Shown here piece after piece: positions 1 through 8,394 of a stretch of DNA of 35,914 nucleotides (its first letter is position 1; each line of letters opens with the position of its first letter). Both the position numbers and the translations under genes were made by a program. This stretch comes from Bacteroidales bacterium UBA4912 (lineage in GTDB: Bacteria > Bacteroidota > Bacteroidia > Bacteroidales > Dysgonomonadaceae). The notes beneath the pieces are model-generated. The model had not been told where the DNA came from and did no database searches. It saw only the letters and a list, made by a program, of their open reading frames with translations. The DNA is taken from contig DHCC01000063.1 of assembly GCA_002398875.1 (NCBI GenBank), positions 1 through 35,914 of the forward strand. Direction: 5' to 3'.

Positions 1-2829
1 TTTTTCTTCACTGTAAAAATTTCCGACAGAAATTAAAATTTGATCTGGTTTGATAAACAGAGTTGCTTTCACATTTTCATGATTTGTTTTAATTGGGCTT
101 TTTTCATCCCAGTATCCAATCATTTTTGATTCATCAATTTTGAAATCTTCCCAAAGTTTCCAAATTGGAGCGGGAGAGTATTGGGAATAGGAGTGCCTGC
201 CTGTTGTTCCATAAACCATACCCAAGAATCTGTTTCCCCCATCTTGTAACATCTCACTCATTACTCCAAAAGGAATTCCTGAGAAAGTTACGAACCATTC
301 ATCGGGCATCATCTCGTTGTATTTAAAGCTTTCTCCAAACCATAGACGATCAACATAAGGGAAAAAATCTGTGTATTGATTTGCCGGACCAATCGAGTAG
401 CCTGTGTTAGAATGTAAATCGATTAAAGAACCAGGACGATACTCTTCTAAAATTTTTCGAATGCGTTTCATTACAGAACGGTCAAAAGAAACATCATCCA
501 TATATAATCCATCAATTTCATAATTTTCAAGCATCCATCGCAATCCTTCGAGATAATAGTTTATCCAGCGTGAGAACCCGTTTAGTACTAATGCTGCATC
601 TGACATTTGATCAGGAAGTTGAGTATACCAAGCCGGTTTATAATCCTCAATGAGATGTTCACACTGCCAAGGCAATCCATAACCCACGCCGGAAACAAAA
701 ATCTCGTGATTCAGGCTTTTCAGCGCATGTATCTCTTCCGTATAATTGGTTAATTCCCGAATGGTGTAATATAGTTTAACCTTACGGTTGTTTTTATGTT
801 GTTCTTCAATATAACTTATTAATGAGTCCCTTACTATAAAAGGATAATTGATCACAGGATTCAGACTTCTGGAATGATGAATATTTATTATGTTAGCACC
901 TTCCTTTGCTGCGTCTTCAAATCCTTCTGAGCTGGAATGATAGTATTTTTGTGAAAAATGTTTTTTTAAATCGATTGGTTTTACAGGGGTAATTAAAAAA
1001 GCAAATTCAAAATCAATTGATTTTTCAACTTTTAGTTCGCCCGTGGAGACTTCAACAACTATGTCATCTTTGGCATTGTTCTCATATACTCTTACTTTGC
1101 CTTGCCCTTCATTGTACCATGTTTTCGGCGGTGCCGGTTTATAATCATTTATAAGCGGGCCATGATAAGTTCCACCTCTGAGTTCTACATGCAAACCTGA
1201 TTTTTCTCCACCAATCCAGAAACTATCATAGGGACCGTTCCACTTCCATGTGTAATTTTGTGGCCTGAGTCCACCTTTAAATCCTGCTCCGATAAAATAT
1301 TCAGATGATTCAGGTGAAAAATGATTCAGCAAACTTACATTTTTTATCTGTTTTTCACCCTCTGATGATAGTTTGACATTATAACGTATGTACCCATCAT
1401 ATTCCATATAAGCAGATACATCCAGCTTAATTCCCTGTTCCATGTTGCCAGATGATTTCCAACTAACAAGTCCTTCCGCATCTTTTTCAATAACAATGTT
1501 TTTACTGTCGAGTTTGAATTTACCTTTTGATGTTTCGATAACAAATTCAAATGGGTGACTATAAATCATTTGATCATTTACTTGAATTGATTCTATGGCA
1601 CCATTTTCTGCAACAGTCACATCTTTCTTCGTTGCAGTTATCTGACGATCATGTAATTTCATGTTTTCGTAAGGATTTACAGGTAAGCTGTCAATTCCAA
1701 TGGTTGAATTCAACCATCTTAATCGGCTATGCCGCCATAGATCACCATCTCCTTTATCTTCAAGAATGTCTTTTCTGACATTTATTTCAATATCTATGTT
1801 TTTCTCTTCAGTGTTTGATGATGAAACAGTCAATTTACTTTTATATCTGCCAACCTTTGCATCGTCTGGAATCTGTACTCCAAACCATAATGCTTGTACT
1901 TTATTTGCTGGAACATGAACATCAAATTTTAGTGGAGAACCGTCCCAGTTTACTCCTTCCAAATTAAAGCAGGTAATTTGCTCTTTAGGGATGTTGTACT
2001 TATTTGATTCATGGATAAGATCGGTAAAAGTAACCTTGACATCACGCAATTCTTTCTCTATTGCCCATAGGCCTAACTGCCAGGCATAATATTCATTTCT
2101 TAAAGCATCGCCTTCAAATCGGAGGGAGGGGCCATTTTTTACCCACCGATAGGGGATTGTAGTGAGTTTTATAGGAAATGCACGATCTTCAGGAAAAGTA
2201 AGAAAGCTGGATTTATTTCCATTCAATAATTTATATTTTTCATTTTCAGTAGCGATTACTCCCATTGAAGTTAAAAAGTCAAACTTAGTTCTGCTTTCAA
2301 ATCGTGTTACTGTTGCATTCGGGATATTTTTTAGGTTTTTAAGAACGTTTTCCTCCCAATTTTTATCCGTCTCATATTCAGGAGTAGTGTAATCGTTCCA
2401 CGGTTTTCCATAACGTGCATCCCCCGAACCTTTTCTGTATTTATACGGCAGATAGTAAACGATGTAATCACTTTCATTTTCTACGGGCTTGAAAGCGATA
2501 GTTCCTTTTTCTGCTGTTTGTTCAATCACACTAACGTCTTTTATTTCATTTCCATTACTTGCGTCTGTGACAATTATTTTTTTTGTTTCCGGACGGAGGT
2601 CTGATCTTCTCCATGGGAGGTTAACGATGACTGCTTCATGTTCCTGTTTATCAACATGAACAATAGCTCTGTGATTTCCTCTTCCATCAACATCCCATAT
2701 TGTATCAGCTATTACAAATGGAATTCCGTCTGGTGCAAACTGTTGATATTTGTCCCCTCCATTGTTATATTGCGTGGAAGAGCAGCTCAGCAAAAGAGCT
2801 GAAAAAGCACAAATAATTATAAATTTCAT
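1..2829 (-). CDS. Secreted glycoside hydrolase, DUF6067/GH123-like lipoprotein (3' end cut by window edge)
   Basis: This is an open frame of 943 codons that starts at the ATG at 2829-2827 and runs off the left edge without a stop. Judged by its relative at 26769-29876, about 55 C-terminal residues are missing. The N-terminus has a lipoprotein signal with lipobox LLSC and Cys16, so it should be membrane-anchored and probably exported. An N-terminal beta-rich half with a WRHSRLRWLNS motif is followed by what looks like a TIM-barrel half. The barrel carries IDGLYMDDVSFDR (D778, D779), IDLHSNTGYSIGP, and WFGES (E833). The Asp pair and the Glu are also present in the paralogue and are my candidates for catalysis. 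The general look matches Bacteroidetes proteins called DUF6067 or GH123-like, from memory only. It is the last visible gene of the leftward operon, 201 bases after the upstream gene. Substrate unknown. Confidence 0.75.
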   Translation of the reverse strand, partial: MKFIIICAFSALLLSCSSTQYNNGGDKYQQFAPDGIPFVIADTIWDVDGRGNHRAIVHVDKQEHEAVIVNLPWRRSDLRPETKKIIVTDASNGNEIKDVSVIEQTAEKGTIAFKPVENESDYIVYYLPYKYRKGSGDARYGKPWNDYTTPEYETDKNWEENVLKNLKNIPNATVTRFESRTKFDFLTSMGVIATENEKYKLLNGNKSSFLTFPEDRAFPIKLTTIPYRWVKNGPSLRFEGDALRNEYYAWQLGLWAIEKELRDVKVTFTDLIHESNKYNIPKEQITCFNLEGVNWDGSPLKFDVHVPANKVQALWFGVQIPDDAKVGRYKSKLTVSSSNTEEKNIDIEINVRKDILEDKGDGDLWRHSRLRWLNSTIGIDSLPVNPYENMKLHDRQITATKKDVTVAENGAIESIQVNDQMIYSHPFEFVIETSKGKFKLDSKNIVIEKDAEGLVSWKSSGNMEQGIKLDVSAYMEYDGYIRYNVKLSSEGEKQIKNVSLLNHFSPESSEYFIGAGFKGGLRPQNYTWKWNGPYDSFWIGGEKSGLHVELRGGTYHGPLINDYKPAPPKTWYNEGQGKVRVYENNAKDDIVVEVSTGELKVEKSIDFEFAFLITPVKPIDLKKHFSQKYYHSSSEGFEDAAKEGANIINIHHSRSLNPVINYPFIVRDSLISYIEEQHKNNRKVKLYYTIRELTNYTEEIHALKSLNHEIFVSGVGYGLPWQCEHLIEDYKPAWYTQLPDQMSDAALVLNGFSRWINYYLEGLRWMLENYEIDGLYMDDVSFDRSVMKRIRKILEEYRPGSLIDLHSNTGYSIGPANQYTDFFPYVDRLWFGESFKYNEMMPDEWFVTFSGIPFGVMSEMLQDGGNRFLGMVYGTTGRHSYSQYSPAPIWKLWEDFKIDESKMIGYWDEKSPIKTNHENVKATLFIKPDQILISVGNFYSEEK

Positions 2830-2879
2830 ACGATTAAAATTATTTATTTTCACTAAAGTTAGATATTTGATATGCCATG

Positions 2880-2907
2880 GCATAGACCGAACTTGTTCGG
2901 TCTATGC
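2880..2907. other. Perfect 13-bp inverted repeat with 2-base loop
   Basis: The arms 2880-2892 and 2895-2907 are exact reverse complements separated by TT. The repeat lies in the 201-base gap between the DUF5107-TPR gene ending at 3031 and the DUF6067-like gene starting at 2829. There is no T-run after it on the minus strand, so a classic intrinsic terminator is unlikely. It could be an mRNA processing or stability hairpin, an attenuator, or a palindromic operator. A direct repeat of CAAATG lies just beside it, near 2923-2936. Confidence 0.6.
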
Positions 2908-3030
2908 TTAGCCTGCTTAACACAAATGTTCAAATGTGTCCCATTAAAAATGAGACGTTGTTAAAGATCAACTAATTTTGGTTCATTTGTGTTATTAATG
3001 GAATAATAATGAATACTTGTATTTTTTATT

Positions 3031-6000
3031 TTATAATTCCTCAATAATTGCTGTCAGGTTACTCTGAGATAATTCCAATGCCTTATTCAAATCATCCTTA
3101 GCCTTTTCTAAGTTTCCCAAACCTTTGTATCCCAATCCACGCATGGTGTACAATCGTGACAATCTGTTGTCTGCAGCTTCACGTCTGCCAAAGATTGCAC
3201 CAACTTCCGAATCCATAGACTGCTTCATCTGTTGGTCAGCTTCCGATACGAGGGATTCAAATATTTTCTTTGCTTGATCGTTTTTTCCAAGCTTAGCAAA
3301 ACTAAGTCCCTGATAATATGACGTTACATTGACAGTTTGCGAGGGTTGATTGGCTGAACTTCTGAATGATTCGTTTGCTTTTGAGCGTTTACCTAGTGCT
3401 TCGTAAGCTAAACCAATATAATAATCCACCTCTACTTCTCTTCCTCCTAGACGGTCGTCACCTGCTTCTTGCTTGGTTATTTTAGCCTTTAGGAAAGTGT
3501 CAAGCGCTTTTTGATACTCTTTATTATCATAATATTGTTTGCCTAACATTAAGTTAGCATTGATCCTTATATTTCTGGATCTGGATGAACCTTCAGTGTA
3601 TGCAAAATTTGCTCCTTCCAGGGCTTCAACAGCCCTCTTAGCCTGTTTTGAAAGAATAAGGTTTTCGATATAATACATATAGGAGTCATCCCGATTCTTT
3701 GCAATCTCAGTGTTTCCTTCGAAGAGTTTTATCCGCGTTTCGATCGGAGTATTGTTTGTCTCATAAAGTTCACTTAACTCAGTAAAATACAATGCCTCAT
3801 TTCTATTTAGGGCTATTGCTTTTTCATAATGAGTTATTGCCTCAGGTACATTGTTTAAATGATAAAAATAACCCCATCCGAGATTCCTGTATGCTATTGC
3901 AAGTTCAGGATTGAGCTTTATGGCATTTTTCCAGTGCATTATTGCAGCATCAGGTTGTTTTTCATACAATATATTTCCCAAATAATAATAAGCCTTTCCA
4001 TCCGTTGGATTATACTTTATGGCAGTATTCAATACATTAACCGATTCTAGGCGGTAAGGGAATACGTAATCTACGGACTTCCCTGCAGCAGATTTAAAAA
4101 ATTGTTGAGCCTGGTCGCTGTTTCCGTTTATATCAGCTAAATAGCCAAGATAGTAGGCAAAGAACGGGTTTTCACCATTGAAACGTTTTAGTACATCTTC
4201 TGCTTCCGACAGCAATCCATTGTTAATATATCCGACAGCAAGTTCAAGATAATTATCATCAAAATCTCTCATTTCCTTATTAAGAGAGGCCAGCAGGCTA
4301 TTTGCCTTCTGATTGTCGCCGGATTCTTTGGCAATAAGGTAATATTCATTTCTGATTCTGAAATCAAGTGGATCATCTCCTGAAATGGCAGCTAAGGTAG
4401 TTAATGCCCCGTCATAATCTCGGTTTTTCCGTTGTAACGATGCTTTTAACGTTATAGCTTTGTTATTTCTACTATTTGTAGACAGTGATTCGTTGATTTG
4501 ATGAAGCGCATTTGCAAAGTCATTCCTGCTGCACGAAAGTTCAGCTAGTTGATAGTAGGCTGCCGAATGATAGGCATGGTCCCATGTTGCGCGATAGAGA
4601 GTATCTTCAGCCTCAGCGAGGAGTCCTAAACCTCTTAGTGCCAATCCCTGCAAATAGAATGCTTCATGTGTAGAGGGAACCGTGTAATCATTGGTCAATC
4701 TCTTAATTGCCTTGGCAAAATATTCCCTTGCAGTGGTAAAATCGCCATTTTTCAAATAGATATTACCCACGGCGATATTGGTTCGACTATCACCCGGATC
4801 TTTTGCTAATGCTGCATTGTACCAATTCATTGGATTTTCCCTTGGAGCATAAAACTGCTCCACCCTCTTTCCTGTCAGATACAACTCCTCTACCGTTTCA
4901 AGTTTATCGACAGCGGGATAGCCACGCCATGGTTTCGGAATGTCTTCATTGGCAATTGGTTCTCGCTCGATATGCTGGTAGTCAACAAGTATCTCACCGG
5001 TATTGTTGTTGATTAACTGTGTATACAAGTCACTCAATTCATATGTACCTTCAATTTTTATGCTCTCGGCAAATGGTTTCTCTGGAGAAATTGCAATGTT
5101 TTTTTCAAATATAATCTTGTCCTTGTTCTTTAGAATCACCTTTGCATTGTCGACTCTCCCCGTTGAATAGTAGCCAAGGAAGACCTTAATACCTTTTTTG
5201 TCATTTCTTTTTTCTAAATTAACTGCTCCGTTAAGATTGGCATTTTTGAAACCCTCAATGCCTTTTATAGGATACCAGTACTGTTCCCATTGCTTCACTT
5301 CGTAAGGCTTGATCCAGCTGTAATCGGGCTGATTATCGCTATACGTACCTACCATTAATTCTGCATAAGGGCCGGCATTTTCTGTTAACACTGCTTCAGT
5401 AGCTTGTCCGCTAGGGCCTGAACCCCATTCCCATAATTTCGCGCCCTTGGTGATATGGTGGTTTCCGAAGTGTACAGTGCCGGAATTCTTACCGTGATCG
5501 TACCCCCCCATGAAATTTTCCTGAAGATCATGTATAAAAAATGAGTTAGAGGTCAATACATTTTTCCACCAACTAATATCCATACCATCAAATTCTTTTC
5601 CTCTATATACATTATAAGCATACGGCCATTGCGTAAAATCAGTCACGGAGTGAAACTTAACCACCTGAGCACTAGGAGGAAAGATGGTTTGGTATTCTTT
5701 ATTTACATGAACTGCCGCATTCGCCCAGTTTAAAAAAGTATGTGTAAACGGCGAGGAATTATGAATTCGTGTTTCTGCCTTAAAATAGGACTTTCCCGGG
5801 AAAATGGTTACCCCAACCGTCCATCTCATACCATGCCTGGTTTCGTGTTCTGCCACCCAGATGGTTTTACTCCCATCAGGGTTTTCTATTGTGGTATAAT
5901 CTAGAGTCTGAAAACTTGACGCCCTGTGGTGATGGAGTACGCACCATTCAATACCACCAGAAACCCATGCTCCGGGCTGTGTTATATTACTCGGTTTTAC

Positions 6001-6360
6001 AACATCATTTTTATAAATAAAATTATAATTGTTTGTTTTATCAGTGGCATAGTATAATTTACCTCCAATATCTGGTGTTACACCTATTTCAATGTACTCA
6101 TTCTCAAGAACAACGGTTTTCCATTCCTGAATTACCCTTTTACCTGTATGCTGATCGTTCAACTTTAATGGATATACATGTCTCGATGCACCTTGGTGAT
6201 TTTCGTTTCTGAAAAAAATAGGATTTTTATCATTGGGAGCAACAGGATAGGTAGGCATAGCAACCTGTTTTTCTGTCATTATTACTTCTGACTTTCCCTG
6301 CGAATACCCATTCATCAAAAGAGAAAAAATCAAAATTAGGATAAGGTATATTTTTTTCAT
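3031..6360 (-). CDS. DUF5107 domain and tetratricopeptide repeat protein, secreted
   Basis: This 1109-residue protein begins with a signal peptide (about 1-21, cleavage near SQG). Residues about 45-450 resemble DUF5107, a galactose-mutarotase-like beta-sandwich: IGVTPDIGGKLY at 92-103 and GGIEW at 135-139 followed by three His. From about residue 510 to the end come many TPR units, for example around KDPGDSRTNIAVGNIYLKNG and GKAYYYLGNILYEKQPDAA. DUF5107-TPR proteins are frequent in Bacteroidetes carbohydrate loci, but I know of no settled biochemical role. A sugar-binding, epimerase-like or hydrolase function coupled to a protein-binding TPR scaffold is inference. It follows the GH110 gene (start 8207, stop 6393) by 32 bases, so the two are probably co-transcribed. 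A second copy of this architecture lies at 8375-11530. Confidence 0.85.
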   Translation of the reverse strand: MKKIYLILILIFSLLMNGYSQGKSEVIMTEKQVAMPTYPVAPNDKNPIFFRNENHQGASRHVYPLKLNDQHTGKRVIQEWKTVVLENEYIEIGVTPDIGGKLYYATDKTNNYNFIYKNDVVKPSNITQPGAWVSGGIEWCVLHHHRASSFQTLDYTTIENPDGSKTIWVAEHETRHGMRWTVGVTIFPGKSYFKAETRIHNSSPFTHTFLNWANAAVHVNKEYQTIFPPSAQVVKFHSVTDFTQWPYAYNVYRGKEFDGMDISWWKNVLTSNSFFIHDLQENFMGGYDHGKNSGTVHFGNHHITKGAKLWEWGSGPSGQATEAVLTENAGPYAELMVGTYSDNQPDYSWIKPYEVKQWEQYWYPIKGIEGFKNANLNGAVNLEKRNDKKGIKVFLGYYSTGRVDNAKVILKNKDKIIFEKNIAISPEKPFAESIKIEGTYELSDLYTQLINNNTGEILVDYQHIEREPIANEDIPKPWRGYPAVDKLETVEELYLTGKRVEQFYAPRENPMNWYNAALAKDPGDSRTNIAVGNIYLKNGDFTTAREYFAKAIKRLTNDYTVPSTHEAFYLQGLALRGLGLLAEAEDTLYRATWDHAYHSAAYYQLAELSCSRNDFANALHQINESLSTNSRNNKAITLKASLQRKNRDYDGALTTLAAISGDDPLDFRIRNEYYLIAKESGDNQKANSLLASLNKEMRDFDDNYLELAVGYINNGLLSEAEDVLKRFNGENPFFAYYLGYLADINGNSDQAQQFFKSAAGKSVDYVFPYRLESVNVLNTAIKYNPTDGKAYYYLGNILYEKQPDAAIMHWKNAIKLNPELAIAYRNLGWGYFYHLNNVPEAITHYEKAIALNRNEALYFTELSELYETNNTPIETRIKLFEGNTEIAKNRDDSYMYYIENLILSKQAKRAVEALEGANFAYTEGSSRSRNIRINANLMLGKQYYDNKEYQKALDTFLKAKITKQEAGDDRLGGREVEVDYYIGLAYEALGKRSKANESFRSSANQPSQTVNVTSYYQGLSFAKLGKNDQAKKIFESLVSEADQQMKQSMDSEVGAIFGRREAADNRLSRLYTMRGLGYKGLGNLEKAKDDLNKALELSQSNLTAIIEEL

Positions 6361-6392
6361 GATTTACAGTTTAATTTATTATGTATTATTAT

Positions 6393-8207
6393 TTATTTCA
6401 AAATCAGGCTAAAGTCTTCAGATTTAACATCTGATTTTTTCATGTGCTCCGCAACTATTGTACGAGTAACATATTCATTGTGAATTTTATTCTCTTTAAT
6501 TACTACATCGCGACAACCATCCAAAAGGAAAGATGATTTCTGCCATAGATAGGGTTCAAATGCGTAGGTCTTAATAATTTCGTTATTCCTGAAAAATAAA
6601 CCTCTAACTGATCGTGCATGTATAAGTGGCACATCAAACGTTTTGAAAATGTTGTTTTCGATACGAATATTTTGGTGGTAGGGTTCTGTTTTATCATCTT
6701 GAGGTCTATGAGAGGGTGTGATTGTAATGATTCCTTCACCCCATTCCCAACGATTTCCTGAAATGCAGCCAGAGGTTAAACAATTATCAAATACATTATT
6801 TCGGATTGTCACATCGCGGTTAGCCCCTGATTCAAACCAATAATCCATATCTCCTTCAATCAAGATGGCTGTTCCTGCCGTTCTGAAATAGTTATCTTCG
6901 ATAATCACTTTTTTCGGTGTTGTAACTAAAATCCCTCTTGCTCTGTGTTGCTTAAGAATGCGACAATTCCGGATTTCCAATTCAGGTGTCCATGTTTTGT
7001 TCTCCATATAATTGCCCGCTACTATCTCTTTGGGCAAAGGGGTTTCAAATGTAATTTTTGCTTTTCTATTGTCGACAAGTTCTACAGATTTGATAATGCG
7101 TGAGTCGGATCGTTGACATAAGCTTGGATTAACAAACCAAATTTCATCGCCATTCTCTCCATTTAATCGGGATGTGATGACTATATTATTCCCTATTATC
7201 GAATCAATTTTAGAATAGGTACCATGGACGTTAATAAAATCGTCATGTGCCCCAGTATGTGCACAATTAATGATCTTTATTGATCCTTTGCAATTTAAAA
7301 AATGAGAATTGTCTGCTATGATGCTTGTTACTCGTCCCTTTTTTTCATTAATTTTTATATTTGCATTATCCATGGTAATATTCTCACTTCGCGAGCCCAC
7401 AACCGCATGGCTTAGTGCGTGATAGATTGTTAAATCTTTTAAATATACATCCTTGCTGCCAGTTATGTTAATACCAGTAGTCATGTAGCGTCCGGCCATA
7501 AATGCTGTATAAGTTCCTTTCGGAGGTTTTATGTTTGGTTTTCCGTAAAAACGGACGATGCCTGGCGATACCTCTTCGGCCTTCCCTGTGATCAATTGGG
7601 AGTTATTTCCGTCGTGTGTTTTATAAAGGATTTCTTTTGTATCTCTATCGAACATATTAAAATATCCGGTAGGTGCAGCTTTCCAGCCTTCACCTGTAAG
7701 ATAAAATTTTCCATCTTCAATCACATACCGATATTGATCTTTATCAAATTCGAGTTCGATATACTCATCGGTGGAGTTTAAATATCTACCTTCGTAAATA
7801 AATGGAAAATCCCAATCAACGGTAAAATTCTTGAATGTGATATTTTCACATTTTGAAATATTGGCTATTTGCATATTGCCGTGAAAGATAAACTCCGAAC
7901 TATCGCCGTTGATGACCACATTCTTTAAGTTTTCCATCGGAAAACCTATTGAAAATCTACTTGAAGTTTTAGAGAAATCCTGCCAAAAGTCATATCGTCC
8001 TTTTGGGAAAACTATGGTGACAGCTTCACTTGATTCGCATTGTTTTAGTGCCTCTACAACAAACGGGATCACATTTCTATGGCTTCCGGGCACATATCCG
8101 AGATCTTTAATTGAAATTGTTTTCGATTGAGGCAAGCATTTTGCTCCTGGAATACTAAATATCAGGACAAGAATTAACGGAATAAATTTAAAATTAATCT
8201 GTTGCAT
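6393..8207 (-). CDS. GH110 family alpha-1,3-galactosidase-like enzyme (copy 1)
   Basis: This 604-residue right-handed parallel beta-helix protein has the length and motif order of GH110. Visible features are FPKGRYDFW, SEFIFHG, ENITFKNFTVDWDFPF, GRVTSIIADNSHF, and HDDFINVHG with D322 and D323 as the likely catalytic-site acids. NRARGIL-type (here RARGILVTTPKKVIIE) and GTAILIEGDMDYWFESGA follow in the C-terminal coils. Characterised GH110 enzymes release terminal alpha-1,3-linked galactose with inversion, with or without neighbouring fucose depending on subfamily; the exact linkage here is not deducible. The N-terminal 25 or so residues are a signal peptide; the Cys in GAKC does not sit in a good lipobox, so a periplasmic location is more likely than a lipid anchor. 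It has a clear paralogue at 31514-33364. It lies between the two DUF5107-TPR genes in the leftward operon. Confidence 0.85.
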   Translation of the reverse strand: MQQINFKFIPLILVLIFSIPGAKCLPQSKTISIKDLGYVPGSHRNVIPFVVEALKQCESSEAVTIVFPKGRYDFWQDFSKTSSRFSIGFPMENLKNVVINGDSSEFIFHGNMQIANISKCENITFKNFTVDWDFPFIYEGRYLNSTDEYIELEFDKDQYRYVIEDGKFYLTGEGWKAAPTGYFNMFDRDTKEILYKTHDGNNSQLITGKAEEVSPGIVRFYGKPNIKPPKGTYTAFMAGRYMTTGINITGSKDVYLKDLTIYHALSHAVVGSRSENITMDNANIKINEKKGRVTSIIADNSHFLNCKGSIKIINCAHTGAHDDFINVHGTYSKIDSIIGNNIVITSRLNGENGDEIWFVNPSLCQRSDSRIIKSVELVDNRKAKITFETPLPKEIVAGNYMENKTWTPELEIRNCRILKQHRARGILVTTPKKVIIEDNYFRTAGTAILIEGDMDYWFESGANRDVTIRNNVFDNCLTSGCISGNRWEWGEGIITITPSHRPQDDKTEPYHQNIRIENNIFKTFDVPLIHARSVRGLFFRNNEIIKTYAFEPYLWQKSSFLLDGCRDVVIKENKIHNEYVTRTIVAEHMKKSDVKSEDFSLILK

Positions 8208-8394
8208 AGGACTCTTTTTCTAATTGTTTAGATACTATTCTTAAATCAATATCATCGATAAAATTTTCAACATAACCATCAAATGGCAGGAATGGGTGCT
8301 CATTTCTGGTACTACTGTGTTGGCGTTGGCTGACTTTGACAACCCCTTTTAGCGGCGAAACTTTATTATGTAACTCAAAATAACCGTGAATCAC
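8194..8394 (-). CDS. Possible short ORF between DUF5107-TPR and GH110 genes, unknown
   Basis: A 66-codon frame starts with GTG and fills the 167-base gap, overlapping the end of the upstream gene by 20 bases and the start of the downstream gene by 14. The product is hydrophilic, with no signal peptide or known motif; it includes STRNEHPFLPFDGYVENF. An AGGAGG sequence (8397-8402) precedes the GTG by only 2 bases, too close for ideal use. It could be a real small protein, the remnant of a lost gene tail, or chance. I do not recognise it. Confidence 0.2.
   Translation of the reverse strand: MIHGYFELHNKVSPLKGVVKVSQRQHSSTRNEHPFLPFDGYVENFIDDIDLRIVSKQLEKESYATD

Noticed and set aside
8130..8207. Lipoprotein signal for GH110 copy 1
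   Set aside because: The only Cys is preceded by GAK, which is not an acceptable lipobox; an ordinary signal peptide fits better.
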